DNA from: Rhodohalobacter sp. SW132
GTDB taxonomy: Bacteria > Bacteroidota > Rhodothermia > Balneolales > Balneolaceae
Assembly: GCF_003390325.1 (NCBI RefSeq)
Contig: NZ_QUOK01000006.1
Span: 124,001 to 188,000, forward strand
Reading direction: 5' to 3'
Length of the DNA stretch: 64,000 nucleotides
In this document: one piece after another, positions 44,377 to 55,202 of the stretch
Numbering within the stretch: position 1 is the stretch's first letter
Layout: each line of letters begins with the position of its first letter
Program-made: the position numbers and the translations under genes
The notes under the pieces: model-generated
What the model saw: the letters and a program-made list of their open reading frames with translations, nothing else
Database searches by the model: none
What the model was told of the DNA's origin: nothing

Positions 44377-44770
44377 GGCCGGTTCATTTTATTTACTGAG
44401 TCACATTCGAAGAGAATCCTGTCCAAAACTTTTAGAAAATGTGATCAAATATCTTCGTTTCTGTTCATTCGGAATAGATATTTTTATAGATCATAAATCG
44501 ATCCCCTGCTTTTTTATCGCAGAGTTACGGGGATGAATTCGCTGATTCCCGAAGATTTTCTGCGCATTTCGGCAATAAACTCAGCGATAATCTGAGAAAA
44601 GAAGAACAGATCGTATTCAGGGTTTCAAACTTCTTTCAAATTCATTTATCGTTTTGGACAACTGAAAACTGTCACCTATAAATCCAACCTATCCTTCAAT
44701 AACTCAGAATAATCCGGTCAGATATACAATCGCAAAGAACGCTATTTTTATTTGAGATGAGTAAATCCCA
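44377..44770. other. Intergenic stretch, 394 bp, no gene; one distant inverted repeat
   Basis: Convergent gap. GTCCAAAAC (44421-44429) is matched in reverse by GTTTTGGAC (44651-44659), 9 bp perfect, 239 bp apart. No ORF, RNA or terminator hairpin of note. Confidence 0.45.
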
Positions 44771-45340
44771 TCACACATAAGCATTCAGTACAAAAAAGAT
44801 CACCACTCCGGTTATGGAAACATACAGCCATATCGGAAATGTCCACCTGGATACTTTCCTGTGGGTTTTAAATTTACCGGAAAACGCAAAATAGTAGCTG
44901 GTTAACACGAGCGGCACGACAAAAGCAGACAGAATGATATGCGTTATGAGTATTGTGAAATAGACCGGCCGAATCCAGCCTTCCCCTGGAAATGGAGTGT
45001 GACCCACAAAATTGTGATACACCAGGTAGCTTATCAAAAAAAGTGCTGATGTAACAAAAGCAGTGAGCATCAGCTTCATGTGAGTGATATATTTTTTCTT
45101 TTTTATCGCTACAAAACCAGCAATAATAAACGCCGTACTTGCACTATTGAGCAGTGCATTGAGCGCAGGAAGCTGATCAACCCAGCCCGCTGTAGTTTCG
45201 GCAGCCTCTTTGAAATAGAGCAGCCAGATCAAGAACAGAAAAGCTGCTGCACTGATAAAAAGAATTAAACCGATCGCCTTTGCAATGCTTACCTCTTTCA
45301 GAAACTGAACGGTAATTTTTTCATCGAGAGATTTTTCCAT
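44771..45340 (-). CDS. DUF420 membrane protein (possible heme-copper oxidase helper)
   Basis: A 189-aa membrane protein with five hydrophobic segments. I take the ATG at 45340 (MEKSLDEKI) as start; the longer frame back to 45502 adds Cys-rich, non-family residues. The core YHNFVGHTPFPGEGWIRPVYFTILITHIILSA is the DUF420 signature with conserved His residues. A DUF420 protein (CtaM) is needed to assemble aa3 oxidase in Staphylococcus; a similar role is suggested here by divergence from the ACIII/caa3 operon. Confidence 0.85.
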   Translation of the reverse strand: MEKSLDEKITVQFLKEVSIAKAIGLILFISAAAFLFLIWLLYFKEAAETTAGWVDQLPALNALLNSASTAFIIAGFVAIKKKKYITHMKLMLTAFVTSALFLISYLVYHNFVGHTPFPGEGWIRPVYFTILITHIILSAFVVPLVLTSYYFAFSGKFKTHRKVSRWTFPIWLYVSITGVVIFFVLNAYV

Positions 45341-45780
45341 GCTTACAGTAGATGTGATGATATAATTAAATTTGACGCACAAAATTACAGATTTGCGGAG
45401 TTCCTTACCTAATAAAAACCAAGATAAAAACTTTTTACGTCGGCCTTTAAAGATACAAGAACATACGCCGATACATTCCCCATGCATGTAACTACCTAAC
45501 ATGCAGTAATTTTTGTTTTTACTTTCACATTAAAGGAATGCTTGCAATTTCTAAATTAGAAAGTTGAGCTTTTTTTAGGCATTTATATCATTAGGATGCT
45601 ATCTTAGTCCACCTAAAATGGAGCGCATCCCTCTTTTAATGGGCTTCTTATTTAGAACGATTTTAAATACGATTGGCCTGCCGACTTTGGTATGTTCATT
45701 TCGATATTTTCGGTACTTTCTGTCCAACTTAACGTAGGGCAGGTTTACTAATAAATAACAGGTAATACTTATAACCTTTT
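45341..45780. other. Divergent regulatory gap between the DUF420 gene and the ACIII operon
   Basis: 440 bp without a supported gene. It must carry the promoters for actA and for the DUF420 gene. I do not see a sharp operator or a GGGGTA-N16-GTA site here. Confidence 0.5.
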
Positions 45781-46425
45781 ATGGCTCAGATTTTCCCAAA
45801 GTGGACAAATGAAGCTCCACGCAGAATTCTTATCGGCACAATTATCCTTTTAAATGCAATCGTATTCGGGGTATGGTACTTTTTCTCTCCCGAATTTACC
45901 CAGGTTGGTTACGCTCCGGAACAACCCGTTCCCTTCAGCCACCAGGTGCACGCAGGTCAGCTCGGGCTTGATTGCCAATACTGCCACACGCAGGTAACTG
46001 AATCTAAATATGCTAACATACCTGCAACACAAACCTGTATGAACTGTCACAACCAGATTCAAACCGACAGTGACGATCTTGCCCTTGTACGCGATAGCTG
46101 GGAAACCGGCGACCCTATTGAATGGGTTCGTGTACATATGCTCCCCGACTATGCTTATTTCAACCATGCCGCTCACGTGAATGTGGGTGTTGGTTGCGAA
46201 TCGTGTCACGGACGAGTGGACAGAATGGAAATAGTATACCAGGCTGAGCCACTCAGTATGGGCTGGTGTCTGGATTGCCACCGCGAACCTGAAAAACATG
46301 TGCGCCCCGTTGAGGAGGTTACCACCATGGGTTACCAGGTTGAAGACCAGCTTGATGTTGGCCGCGATCTTGTTGCCAAACAGAATATTAAAGCGCCAAC
46401 GTATTGTCAGGCATGCCACTTCTGA
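45781..46425 (+). CDS. actA: Alternative complex III subunit ActA (pentaheme cytochrome c)
   Basis: A 214-aa membrane-anchored cytochrome with one N-terminal helix (about 15-35) and five CxxCH heme sites: C65QYCH, C86MNCH, C139ESCH, C163LDCH and C209QACH. ActA is the electron exit side of ACIII, the quinol:cytochrome c/oxidase reductase that replaces the bc1 complex. It is the first gene of the operon. Confidence 0.95.
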   Translation: MAQIFPKWTNEAPRRILIGTIILLNAIVFGVWYFFSPEFTQVGYAPEQPVPFSHQVHAGQLGLDCQYCHTQVTESKYANIPATQTCMNCHNQIQTDSDDLALVRDSWETGDPIEWVRVHMLPDYAYFNHAAHVNVGVGCESCHGRVDRMEIVYQAEPLSMGWCLDCHREPEKHVRPVEEVTTMGYQVEDQLDVGRDLVAKQNIKAPTYCQACHF

Positions 46426-46486
46426 CACATCTCAATGGCAATGATCGAATCTACGTACGTTTTTCAATTTAATTTTTCCACAGAGA

Positions 46487-49400
46487 ATGAGTGATCAACA
46501 AACCAAAGAAAACACTTACTGGAAAAGCCTCAACGAACTCGCAAAGAATAAGGAATACAAAAAGTATGCTGAACGCGAGTTTCCTGAAGATGCATCTGAA
46601 TTAACCGACCAGGTTTCACGGAGAAGTTTTCTGCGGGTAATGGGCGCTTCCATCGCACTGGCCGGTTTTGCATCCTGCCGGAAACCGGTTCAAAAAATTC
46701 TTCCATATTCACAACAGCCTGAAGACAAAGTTCTGGGTGTTCCTGATTTTTACGCTACAAGTATGCCATTTCAGGACGCCGTTACCGGTCTGCTGGTGAC
46801 CAATAATGAAGGGCGTCCCACAAAACTCGAAGGAAACGAAGATCATCCTTCAAGCCGTGGGAAAACAAGTATTTACCATCAGGCTGAACTGCTGGGAATG
46901 TATGATCCCGACAGGTCACGCTCCCCGCGCCATAACGATCAGTCAACTGATTTTGATGCATTTGTTACTTTTGCCGAATCACATTTTGAAGATACCGGCC
47001 GAAATATTCTTTTTATCAGCGAAGCCAATTCTTCACCTACCTATAACAGGTTGAAGAGTAATGCTCTTGACCGATTTCCAAACGCCCGGTGGGTCACCTA
47101 TGAAGCATTTGGTGATAACAACCGCGTGGAAGGTGCTCAACTTGCATTCGGGCAGCGCCTTCGTACGGTAAACCATTTTGATGAAGCTGATCTTGTTGTT
47201 TCGTTTGATGATGATTTTATGACCCCATCGGAGGACAAAAACAGCGTAGAAAATGCGCGCCGCCTCACCATGGGCAGGAATGTACGAAGTACGGATGATG
47301 AGATGTCACGTCTCTACTCCATTGAAAACTCTTACACGATCACCGGTTCATATGCCGATCACAGACTTCGACTGAAGACTTCTGAAGTTGAGGCGATGAT
47401 TTATGCACTGGCTGCACGTCTCTCGAATGACCTTTCCATACTTTCAGGTTATGCCGGCCACACAAATCAACTCAGCGGACACGAGTGGATTGATGTGCTT
47501 GCAGGTGAACTCCTGTCAAACCGGGGCTCATCTATCGTAACTGCCGGCGCCAGCCATAAACCAGCTGTACACGCAACAGTTGCCGCCATCAACCAGGCAC
47601 TTGATAATACCGGGGAAACGGTAACCTACCACAGAGTTCCGTTTCAGGAATCTGAAAATTCACAAACCGCATTTGCCGAGGCTGTATCCGAAGCTTCTGC
47701 AGGTGTATACGATAGTGTAGTCATTATTGGAGCAAACCCGGTTTTCACTGCGCCCGCAGACCTACAGTTTGAAGAAGCTCTTGCAAATATCGATACCAAA
47801 ATTCATCTCTCTAATTATATAGATGAGACATCCCGCCTCTGCGACTGGCATATCAACCGGGCTCATTTTCTTGAAGCCTGGGGTGATGGATTTTCTTACA
47901 CAGGTGAGCGATCGATTATTCAGCCACAGATACTTCCTCTATTCAATGGTGTGAGTGAAATTGAATTTTTACACACCATTATTAACGGAGAAAGCGGGTC
48001 CGGATATGATCTCGTTCAGGAAACCTGGCAAGAGTATTCGAACGGCAACTTCACCCACTATTGGGAGCAGGTTCTCCACGATGGAATTGAAGAGGGAACC
48101 GGATTTGAATCGGCATCTGTTGCTCTGCAAGGTAATTTTGTATCTGAATTTGAAGCTGATCTTGAGATTTCCTCCCAGAATGATATTGAAATCACATTAA
48201 AAGCAGACCCGACAATTTTCGACGGTCGATACGCCAATAACAGCTGGCTGCAGGAACTGCCTGATCCGATGACGAAAATCACCTGGGACAACGTGGCACT
48301 GATGAGTCCTGCCACGGCAGAATCGATTGGTATCAGCCCTGAAAGAAGTTTTCGCAGCAATGATGTACCTGTTGTTCGAATATCTGCAGCCGGTGAAACC
48401 ATCGAAATTGCCGCCTGGATTCAGCCCGGCCATGCGGATAACTCCATTACACTTTATACCGGTTATGGAAGACAAAATATTGGGCGTGTAGCCGACGGTG
48501 TGGGTGTGAATACCTACCCTCTCCGAACAACCGACGCAATGCTTTACCGAAATGCAGAAGTTGAAGCTACCGGTCAGAAGTATGAAGTAGCCTGTGTGCA
48601 GGATCATCACAATCTCGAAGGCAGAGATATGGTACGGTCCGCTTCGCTCGAAGAGTACCGGGAGAATCCTGAATTCTCATCTTTCGAAAGTTTCCATGGG
48701 TTTGAAGTTCCCGGGATGAAAGAAGCCCGTGCTAAAGGAGACGACAGAGGACCTATATCTCTTTTTACAGAACAATATGGCCCTGATCACCAGCCTCAAT
48801 GGGGCATGGCTATTGATCTGAATGCATGTTTTGGCTGCGGAGTTTGCACCATTGCCTGTCAGGCAGAGAACAACATTCCCGTGGTAGGTAAGCGGGAAGT
48901 CGGCCGAAGACGTGCCATGCACTGGATCAGAACGGACCGTTATTTTGAAGGTGACCGGGATAATCCAAAAGTGTATCATCAGCCCGTTCCATGTATGCAT
49001 TGCGAACTTGCGCCATGTGAAGAAGTGTGCCCGGTAGCAGCAACAGTTCACAGTGAAGATGGGATGAACCAGATGACCTATAACCGCTGTATCGGAACCC
49101 GGTACTGTGCTAACAACTGTCCGTTTAAAGTTCGCCGATTTAACTTTTTCAACTACACTAAAGAATATTTAACCACCGGCGACGATCCCGAAGTGATCCA
49201 AATGGCTATGAACCCCGAAGTTACAATCCGTTTCCGCGGAGTGATGGAGAAATGCAGTTACTGCGTACAGCGGGTTAACCGGGCCAAAATCAATTCAAGA
49301 ATCAATACCGGATCAAGAAAGCCCGCCGATGGCACTGTCAAAACGGCTTGCCAGCAGGCATGCCCTTCTGATGCCATTAGTTTTGGCGACCTGACAGATC

Positions 49401-49525
49401 GTGAAAGCGTTGTATCTCAAAACAAAATGAACGAGCGTAACTACGTGATGCTCGAAGAGATAAACGTACGCCCGCGGACCTCCTATTTAGGAAAATTGCA
49501 TAACACAAATTCTGAATTAGCCTAA
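46487..49525 (+). CDS. actB: Alternative complex III subunit ActB (Fe-S/molybdopterin-like fusion)
   Basis: A 1012-aa protein with a Tat signal (S44-R45-R46-S-F-L) ending in a lipobox (C64), so it is probably a Tat-exported lipoprotein, as in known ACIII. Residues about 80-700 are the molybdopterin-oxidoreductase-like domain, which in ACIII lacks the cofactor. Residues about 775-980 hold ferredoxin-type cysteine clusters ([44 protein letters not shown]) for three [4Fe-4S] and one [3Fe-4S] cluster. Confidence 0.95.
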   Translation: MSDQQTKENTYWKSLNELAKNKEYKKYAEREFPEDASELTDQVSRRSFLRVMGASIALAGFASCRKPVQKILPYSQQPEDKVLGVPDFYATSMPFQDAVTGLLVTNNEGRPTKLEGNEDHPSSRGKTSIYHQAELLGMYDPDRSRSPRHNDQSTDFDAFVTFAESHFEDTGRNILFISEANSSPTYNRLKSNALDRFPNARWVTYEAFGDNNRVEGAQLAFGQRLRTVNHFDEADLVVSFDDDFMTPSEDKNSVENARRLTMGRNVRSTDDEMSRLYSIENSYTITGSYADHRLRLKTSEVEAMIYALAARLSNDLSILSGYAGHTNQLSGHEWIDVLAGELLSNRGSSIVTAGASHKPAVHATVAAINQALDNTGETVTYHRVPFQESENSQTAFAEAVSEASAGVYDSVVIIGANPVFTAPADLQFEEALANIDTKIHLSNYIDETSRLCDWHINRAHFLEAWGDGFSYTGERSIIQPQILPLFNGVSEIEFLHTIINGESGSGYDLVQETWQEYSNGNFTHYWEQVLHDGIEEGTGFESASVALQGNFVSEFEADLEISSQNDIEITLKADPTIFDGRYANNSWLQELPDPMTKITWDNVALMSPATAESIGISPERSFRSNDVPVVRISAAGETIEIAAWIQPGHADNSITLYTGYGRQNIGRVADGVGVNTYPLRTTDAMLYRNAEVEATGQKYEVACVQDHHNLEGRDMVRSASLEEYRENPEFSSFESFHGFEVPGMKEARAKGDDRGPISLFTEQYGPDHQPQWGMAIDLNACFGCGVCTIACQAENNIPVVGKREVGRRRAMHWIRTDRYFEGDRDNPKVYHQPVPCMHCELAPCEEVCPVAATVHSEDGMNQMTYNRCIGTRYCANNCPFKVRRFNFFNYTKEYLTTGDDPEVIQMAMNPEVTIRFRGVMEKCSYCVQRVNRAKINSRINTGSRKPADGTVKTACQQACPSDAISFGDLTDRESVVSQNKMNERNYVMLEEINVRPRTSYLGKLHNTNSELA

Positions 49526-49559
49526 TTCAAAACGTTATATTAATCGCAACGAATACAAC

Positions 49560-50990
49560 ATGAGCAAAACGTACGAATACGTTCCTGAACCGGCTTTGGT
49601 GAAGGGGAATCACGATTTTAGCAGTATCACCTCCCTCATCACGGATATTAACATGAGACCCACGCCCCCGCTTTGGTATGTGGCGTTCGGTCTCTCGAAT
49701 ATCCTGTTGTTTGTCCTGTTATTTGCAATCGCCTACCTGATCTGGGAAGGAACCGGTATTTGGGGATTGAATCAGCCTGTTGGATGGGGTTGGGCCATCA
49801 TTAACTTTGTATGGTGGGTAGGTATTGGTCACGCCGGAACCCTGATCTCAGCGATCCTGTTTCTGTTTCGCCAGGGATGGAGAACGGCAATTAACCGTTT
49901 TGCGGAAGCGATGACAATTTTTGCCGTTATGTGTGCCGGTATCTTTCCGGCAATTCACGTTGGCCGTATTTGGGTGATCTACTGGGTGTTTCCGGTTCCT
50001 AACTCCATGGCAATGTGGCCTAACTTTAACTCTCCCCTGCTTTGGGATGTATTTGCAGTATCAACCTATTTTACCGTATCCCTTCTGTTCTGGTATGTAG
50101 GTCTCGTTCCGGATCTCGCAACTCTGCGTGACCGGGTGAAAAGTAAATTCGGGAAAATAATTTACGGTATCGGCGCACTTGGATGGAGAGGAAGTAACCG
50201 CCACTGGTGGAATTACGAGAAATCGTATATGATCCTTGCCGGCCTTGCCACACCGCTTGTTCTCTCAGTACACACCATTGTTTCTTTTGACTTTGCCGTC
50301 TCCATCATTCCAGGCTGGCATACAACCATTTTCCCTCCGTACTTTGTTGCCGGTGCGGTTTTCTCAGGATTTGCCATGGTGCTTACCCTGATGATCATCT
50401 GCCGTAAAATTTACGGCCTTGAAGATGTGATGACGGATGACCACATCGAAAAAATGAACCTTATTATTCTTGTTACCGGTTCGATGGTTGGCTTTGCTTA
50501 CATTATGGAGTTCTTCATCGCCTGGTATGGACAAGTTGAATATGAAAAAGCGATCTTTATTATCCGGGCTACAGGGCCATATGCGTGGGCATACTGGATT
50601 ATGATTGCCTGTAACGTACTATCCCCACAGTTTTTCTGGTCTAAGAAATTAAGACGAAATGTTACGTTCACGTTTATTATCTCTATTATTGTAAATATAG
50701 GAATGTGGTTCGAACGGTTTGTAATTACCGTTACATCGCTTTCAACTGATTATCTCCCCTCATCCTGGGGCTATTACTCCCCAACCATCTGGGACGTACT
50801 GACCTATGTTGGTACATTTGGACTCTTTTTTACCAACTTCCTGCTTTTTCTCCGGTTCCTCCCTATGGTTGCTGTTGCTGAACTAAAAGGGGCTATGCCG
50901 GAAGCAGATCCGCACAATTACGATTCTGAAACCGGTGATTATGCACCAAAACAGATTGAGATTCCTGAACCCAATAAAGAATCCGTATAG
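49560..50990 (+). CDS. actC: Alternative complex III subunit ActC (NrfD/PsrC-like quinol subunit)
   Basis: A 476-aa integral membrane protein with about ten helices, of the NrfD/PsrC family. [21 protein letters not shown] and the [10 protein letters not shown] region are typical of the quinol-binding ACIII subunit. It works with ActB and ActF to oxidise menaquinol. The gene follows actB by 34 bases and is followed by actD two bases after its stop. Confidence 0.95.
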   Translation: MSKTYEYVPEPALVKGNHDFSSITSLITDINMRPTPPLWYVAFGLSNILLFVLLFAIAYLIWEGTGIWGLNQPVGWGWAIINFVWWVGIGHAGTLISAILFLFRQGWRTAINRFAEAMTIFAVMCAGIFPAIHVGRIWVIYWVFPVPNSMAMWPNFNSPLLWDVFAVSTYFTVSLLFWYVGLVPDLATLRDRVKSKFGKIIYGIGALGWRGSNRHWWNYEKSYMILAGLATPLVLSVHTIVSFDFAVSIIPGWHTTIFPPYFVAGAVFSGFAMVLTLMIICRKIYGLEDVMTDDHIEKMNLIILVTGSMVGFAYIMEFFIAWYGQVEYEKAIFIIRATGPYAWAYWIMIACNVLSPQFFWSKKLRRNVTFTFIISIIVNIGMWFERFVITVTSLSTDYLPSSWGYYSPTIWDVLTYVGTFGLFFTNFLLFLRFLPMVAVAELKGAMPEADPHNYDSETGDYAPKQIEIPEPNKESV

Positions 50991-50992
50991 AT

Positions 50993-51553
50993 ATGAGTAC
51001 TGAATCTTCAAATGACAATGAAAAAGTATATGGTATCCTGGCTGAGGTCAGAAATCCAAAAGAATTGATCGATATCGCCCGTACCGTGAACAAAAGCGGC
51101 TACAAAAAATTCGATACCTTCAGCCCGTTTCCAATACACGGCATGGACAAGGCTATGAGCCTTCCAAAGTCTAAACTCGGCTGGATTGTATTTGGTCACG
51201 GCATTGTCGGGTTTACAGGTGCTTTTGCCATGATCTACTACATGATGGTTGTTGATTACCCACTGATCATTGGAGGGAAGCCTCTTCTTAACATTCCGGC
51301 CTGGATCCCGGTAATATTTGAACTTACCATATTACTTTCAGCTTTTGGTGCTGTATTTGGCATGTTTTTCCTGAACGGCCTCCCCAAGCTAAATCATCCG
51401 CTATTTACATCTGAAAACTTTAAAAAAGCCACCGATGACGGCTTTTTTATCTGCATTGAGGCTGACGATCCTCAATTTGAACCTGAAAAAGTAAGTAAAT
51501 TGCTTGCTGATGCCGGAGCCACCAATATCGAAGAGATCCGTGATGACTCTTGA
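50993..51553 (+). CDS. actD: Alternative complex III subunit ActD (DUF3341)
   Basis: A 186-aa protein with a soluble N-terminus (YGILAEVRNPKELIDIARTV, FSPFPIHGMDKAM), two membrane helices (about 60-85 and 98-125) and a soluble C-terminal tail. DUF3341 defines ActD. It helps hold the complex together; its N-terminal domain has no known cofactor. Confidence 0.93.
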   Translation: MSTESSNDNEKVYGILAEVRNPKELIDIARTVNKSGYKKFDTFSPFPIHGMDKAMSLPKSKLGWIVFGHGIVGFTGAFAMIYYMMVVDYPLIIGGKPLLNIPAWIPVIFELTILLSAFGAVFGMFFLNGLPKLNHPLFTSENFKKATDDGFFICIEADDPQFEPEKVSKLLADAGATNIEEIRDDS

Positions 51554-51594
51554 TTTAAACCGATTATTTTTACTAAGAAGACCTTTTTAAAATT

Positions 51595-52581
51595 ATGAGA
51601 TTGTCAATTACACATATCGCATCGCTTGTTCTTTTGTCGTTGCTGCTTATGGCATGCCGGGGACAAACAACGGATAAGCCCCCTATCAGCCCGCAACAAA
51701 ACATGCAGTTTCAGGAGCGGTTTAATGCCCAGCAGGAAAATCCTTTTTTTGAAAATAATATGGCCATGCGTCCGCCGGTTGAAGGAACGGTTTCACGCGG
51801 AGGATTACGCCATGATACGGCCCTGTTCGAAGGTGTGAACGAAAACGGCGATTATGTTACCGAAAACCCGATGGATGTCACTCGATCGTTCATGTATCGC
51901 GGTAAAGATCGGTATGATATTTTTTGCGCCACGTGCCACGGTGCCACCGGGGACGGTCAGGGAATCATCATGACTGGCCAGTATGGATATGTACCTGCCC
52001 CCACTTTTCATCGAAGTGCAAGTTATGAAATGACCGACGGTGAAATTTACTCTGCCATCGCGAACGGTATTCGGAACATGCCGGCATATAACACTCAAAT
52101 TAAAGTAGAAGACCGATGGGCAATTGTGGCCTATATTCGCGCACTGCAGCGCAGCCAGAACGTACCTCTCGATGAAATTGAAGAGTATGATGTCGATATT
52201 GCCCAGCTTCAGGCTGAATACGAAGAAGAAAGAGCCCGCCAGGAAGCTCGGGCTGAAGCTGCTGCGGCTGCTGCAGGTGAAGAAGAAGTTTCAGCAGAAC
52301 GAGGTGAGCGACACTACACCGCCTATGCCTGCCATACCTGCCACTCCCTTGATGGCACAGACCTCGTAGGTCCCACATTTGCAGGACTTTATAACAGTGA
52401 AAGAAATTTAGAAGATGGTACATCAGTAGTAGCTGATGAAGAATATCTCATAGAATCAATTGTATACCCAAGTGAAAAAATAGTTGAAGGCTACAACGAC
52501 GTAATGCCGGCCTACGACTATCTCTCAGAAAGTGAACTGCAGTCGCTTGTGGAATTTATTAAAGCACAATCAGATAACTAA
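51595..52581 (+). CDS. actE: Alternative complex III subunit ActE, fused to a second cytochrome c domain
   Basis: A 328-aa lipoprotein (lipobox Cys21, LLMAC). The first heme is at C111-ATC-H115 with a likely Met ligand at M162, which is the normal monoheme ActE domain. A Glu/Ala/Arg-rich helical linker (about 190-235) leads to a second heme domain, C246-HTC-H250, ending in VMPAY and FIKAQ. This second domain is strikingly like the cytochrome c tail of CoxB in the same operon (CHSxDGT, VGPxFxGL, EKIxEGYxxVMPxY). It could pass electrons directly to the caa3 oxidase. Confidence 0.92.
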   Translation: MRLSITHIASLVLLSLLLMACRGQTTDKPPISPQQNMQFQERFNAQQENPFFENNMAMRPPVEGTVSRGGLRHDTALFEGVNENGDYVTENPMDVTRSFMYRGKDRYDIFCATCHGATGDGQGIIMTGQYGYVPAPTFHRSASYEMTDGEIYSAIANGIRNMPAYNTQIKVEDRWAIVAYIRALQRSQNVPLDEIEEYDVDIAQLQAEYEEERARQEARAEAAAAAAGEEEVSAERGERHYTAYACHTCHSLDGTDLVGPTFAGLYNSERNLEDGTSVVADEEYLIESIVYPSEKIVEGYNDVMPAYDYLSESELQSLVEFIKAQSDN

Positions 52582-52604
52582 AGAACAGCGAAAGACCTTA
52601 TTCA

Positions 52605-53804
52605 ATGGCTTCAAACAGTCCAAAATTAACAGATTCTGTTCAGCTACCGGCCCAGGTAGATCTCACAAAAACCTTTTACGGTTTAGGTGTTGTGGGATTA
52701 ATTGCAAGCGGTGTCGGCTATTTTCTGAACTCAGAGCAGTTTTTCTACTCCTATCTGACCAGCTATTCCTTTTTTACCAGTATTGCACTGGCCTCCATGA
52801 TTTTGGTGATGATACATCATATCACAAAATCCTCCTGGGGAACCGTTATCCGAAGAATACCTGAGGTTTTTTCAGCCAATATCTGGATTTGGGGGATTTT
52901 CTTTATTCCTATTTTACTTGGTATGTCCAGCCTTTACCAGTGGACAAATACGGAGTATGTATTGGACGACCCGATTATGCTGGGCAAAGTACCATATCTG
53001 AATGAACCATTCTTTGTTATTCGCCAGATTATTTACTTCGGGGTTTGGGGCTATTTTGGATACAGACTACACAAAGTTTCAGTTGAGATGGACCGAACGA
53101 ATGACTGGGGACTGACCGTTCTACTCAGAAAAATCAGTGCACCCGGAATTCTCATTTTTTCACTAACCCTGGCCTTTGCAAGTTTCGACTGGCTGATGTC
53201 TCTCGATGCTCACTGGTTCTCAACCATGTTTCCGGTTTACTTCTTTGCGATGAGTTTCCAGGCGCTGTTTCCGGTACTTATCCTGTTTGTATTTTGGATG
53301 CATAAAAATGGGATTCTTAAAAACACGGTCACTCAGGCGCATATATATGATCTTGGCGCATGGTTCTTTGGATTTACCGTATTCTATGCATATATCGCAT
53401 TCTGTCAGTTTCTTCTGCAATACTACGCCAATATTCCTGAAGAAACCCTCTGGTTCTATTTCAGACTTGAAGGAAGCTGGGCATATATCACATACAGTTT
53501 GATAATATGCCGGTTCCTCATTCCGTTTGTACTACTGTTGAACCGGGACCGAAAACACAATAAAAAATTGCTAATATTTACTTCCGTGCTGATCATTGTC
53601 ATGCATTTAATTGAAATGCACTGGATTGTAATGCCGGTTCTGCATGCCAGCGGCATCTCCATTAGCTGGCTCGATATTACCACACTGATCGGATTAGGCG
53701 GAATTTTCATGGGGCTCTTTTTCAGCACGTTGAAAAAAAATAACATCGTACCGGTGAACGACCCCACACTGCCGGAATCGTTAAATAAGCACTATCACCA
53801 ATAA
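52605..53804 (+). CDS. actF: Alternative complex III subunit ActF (second quinol-type membrane subunit)
   Basis: A 399-aa integral membrane protein with about ten helices, paralogous to ActC. Landmarks are FYGLGVVGLIASGVGYF, SFDWLMSLDAHWFSTM and HLIEMHWIVMP. ActF lies beside ActC in the membrane arm. Followed 24 bases later by the 175-aa gene. Confidence 0.94.
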   Translation: MASNSPKLTDSVQLPAQVDLTKTFYGLGVVGLIASGVGYFLNSEQFFYSYLTSYSFFTSIALASMILVMIHHITKSSWGTVIRRIPEVFSANIWIWGIFFIPILLGMSSLYQWTNTEYVLDDPIMLGKVPYLNEPFFVIRQIIYFGVWGYFGYRLHKVSVEMDRTNDWGLTVLLRKISAPGILIFSLTLAFASFDWLMSLDAHWFSTMFPVYFFAMSFQALFPVLILFVFWMHKNGILKNTVTQAHIYDLGAWFFGFTVFYAYIAFCQFLLQYYANIPEETLWFYFRLEGSWAYITYSLIICRFLIPFVLLLNRDRKHNKKLLIFTSVLIIVMHLIEMHWIVMPVLHASGISISWLDITTLIGLGGIFMGLFFSTLKKNNIVPVNDPTLPESLNKHYHQ

Positions 53805-53828
53805 CTTTTTGATTTTTAGATAACTCCC

Positions 53829-54356
53829 ATGAGTACAGATCCAAAAGAACTTAGAGCTGAAGAGAAGACAAGAATTCTTGAAGAAGCATTAGATGGCGAT
53901 AAGGAGCATGTTAAAGAAGTTGCTGAAAAGTACGATCTGGATGTTGAACTTCTCGAAACATGGATACGTGAAAAAGATGTAACATATGTTGAGCCCAAAA
54001 AAGATCACGTAGAAGACCAGGAGAATGTAGATTTACAGGTTACAAAAGAGTTCGCAGACGATTACGAATTCGGAGCTACACCTGATAATCTGAATTATCG
54101 TACACTTTTCTTTTGGTCGGCTTTTGGAACTACTGTTATAGTGTTGTTCATCGTAGCTATATTTTTTGTTTATGAATATACATACCAGGGTATGGGCCAG
54201 CAAAGTGCTGATCGAAGCCACTTTTATGAAATTGAGCAACAACGAGAACAAGATAGTGCCCATTTGAACTCTTTTGGAGTAGTTGACCTTGATGAAAATA
54301 TCTATCGCATACCTATAGACAGTGCGATTACACGTTTAGCTCAGGATACTGAATAG
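53829..54356 (+). CDS. Single-span membrane protein with an HTH-like N-terminus (ActG-position gene)
   Basis: A 175-aa protein not assigned to a named family. Residues 10-48 (EEKTRILEEALDGDK, VAEKYDLDVELLETWIRE) read like the helix-turn-helix of IS3-type transposase OrfA proteins. Then an acidic linker, one membrane helix (about 93-117) and a ~58-residue periplasmic tail ending YRIPIDSAITRLAQ. It sits between actF and sco1 with tight spacing. In Rhodothermus the seventh ACIII gene (actG, a small membrane protein) is at the end of the act cluster, so this may be its counterpart; no sequence proof. Confidence 0.65.
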   Translation: MSTDPKELRAEEKTRILEEALDGDKEHVKEVAEKYDLDVELLETWIREKDVTYVEPKKDHVEDQENVDLQVTKEFADDYEFGATPDNLNYRTLFFWSAFGTTVIVLFIVAIFFVYEYTYQGMGQQSADRSHFYEIEQQREQDSAHLNSFGVVDLDENIYRIPIDSAITRLAQDTE

Positions 54357-54368
54357 AAGTAAAATATT

Positions 54369-55202
54369 ATGAAACACACACTGAACCTGATCATTGTGGT
54401 TTCAGTGTTTTTTGTTGCAGATTTGGCCTATGGTCAGCTCAACAGAGAAAAACCGGCAATACTTGAAGATGTTGGTGTTGAAGAAAAACTGGGAGATTAC
54501 ATCCCAATGGATCTTACATTCGCCACTTCTGAAGGCGATTCCGTAACCATCGCAGAGTTAATGGAAGATGGCAAACCGGTTTTACTGAACCCACTTTATT
54601 ACGACTGCCCTACTTTATGCGGTATCGTACTCGATGCGGTATTTAACGTAGTACACGATCTCGCATGGAGTCCCGGGAGTGAGTACACCATTATTTCATA
54701 TAGTATCGATCCTAAAGAAACCTCTGAACTTGCTGCCGAGTCAAAAGCTGAAATTATGGCTGACCTCGAACGCAGAGGTGCAGATGAAGGATGGCACTTT
54801 TTAACCGGGTCTGAAGAAGCCATTACTGCACTTTCAGAAGCAGTTGGTTTTAAATACAAATATGATGAAAAGACAGGTGAATACCTTCACCTGGCAAGTA
54901 TTATGATGATAAGCCCTGAAGGTAAAATTACCCGTTACCTTTACGGACTGAACATGAGTGAATTTGATCTTCGGAACGCGCTCTACGAAGCTGCCGACGG
55001 AAAGATCGGTTCTACCCTCGAAAGAGCTGTTTTATACTGTTTTACCTACGATCCATCCTCGCAAAGTTATGTGCCCGTTGCGGTCAACATAATGAAACTT
55101 GGCGGCTTGGCTACCATGCTGATTCTGGGTATATTTCTAACTATTTTATGGAGGCGCAACAGCGGTTCTTCACAACCACCTAAAATTGAATTTCAGAAAT
55201 GA
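54369..55202 (+). CDS. SCO1/SenC family copper chaperone
   Basis: A 277-aa thioredoxin-fold protein that delivers copper to the CuA site of cytochrome oxidase. Signal peptide at 1-22 (cleavage near AYG), copper ligands C80-PTL-C84 and H174 (EYLHLA), and a C-terminal membrane helix (about 240-260), an addition often seen in this group. Its TGA overlaps the coxB ATG (ATGA), tying its translation to that of its client. Confidence 0.93.
   Translation: MKHTLNLIIVVSVFFVADLAYGQLNREKPAILEDVGVEEKLGDYIPMDLTFATSEGDSVTIAELMEDGKPVLLNPLYYDCPTLCGIVLDAVFNVVHDLAWSPGSEYTIISYSIDPKETSELAAESKAEIMADLERRGADEGWHFLTGSEEAITALSEAVGFKYKYDEKTGEYLHLASIMMISPEGKITRYLYGLNMSEFDLRNALYEAADGKIGSTLERAVLYCFTYDPSSQSYVPVAVNIMKLGGLATMLILGIFLTILWRRNSGSSQPPKIEFQK

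Noticed and set aside
45341-45502. 54-residue N-terminal extension of the DUF420 protein
   Set aside because: Cys-rich residues unlike the family; ATG at 45340 fits known lengths.
46487-49525. ActB as a catalytic molybdopterin oxidoreductase
   Set aside because: Gene order actA-F and domain layout identify the ACIII subunit, in which this domain has no molybdenum cofactor.
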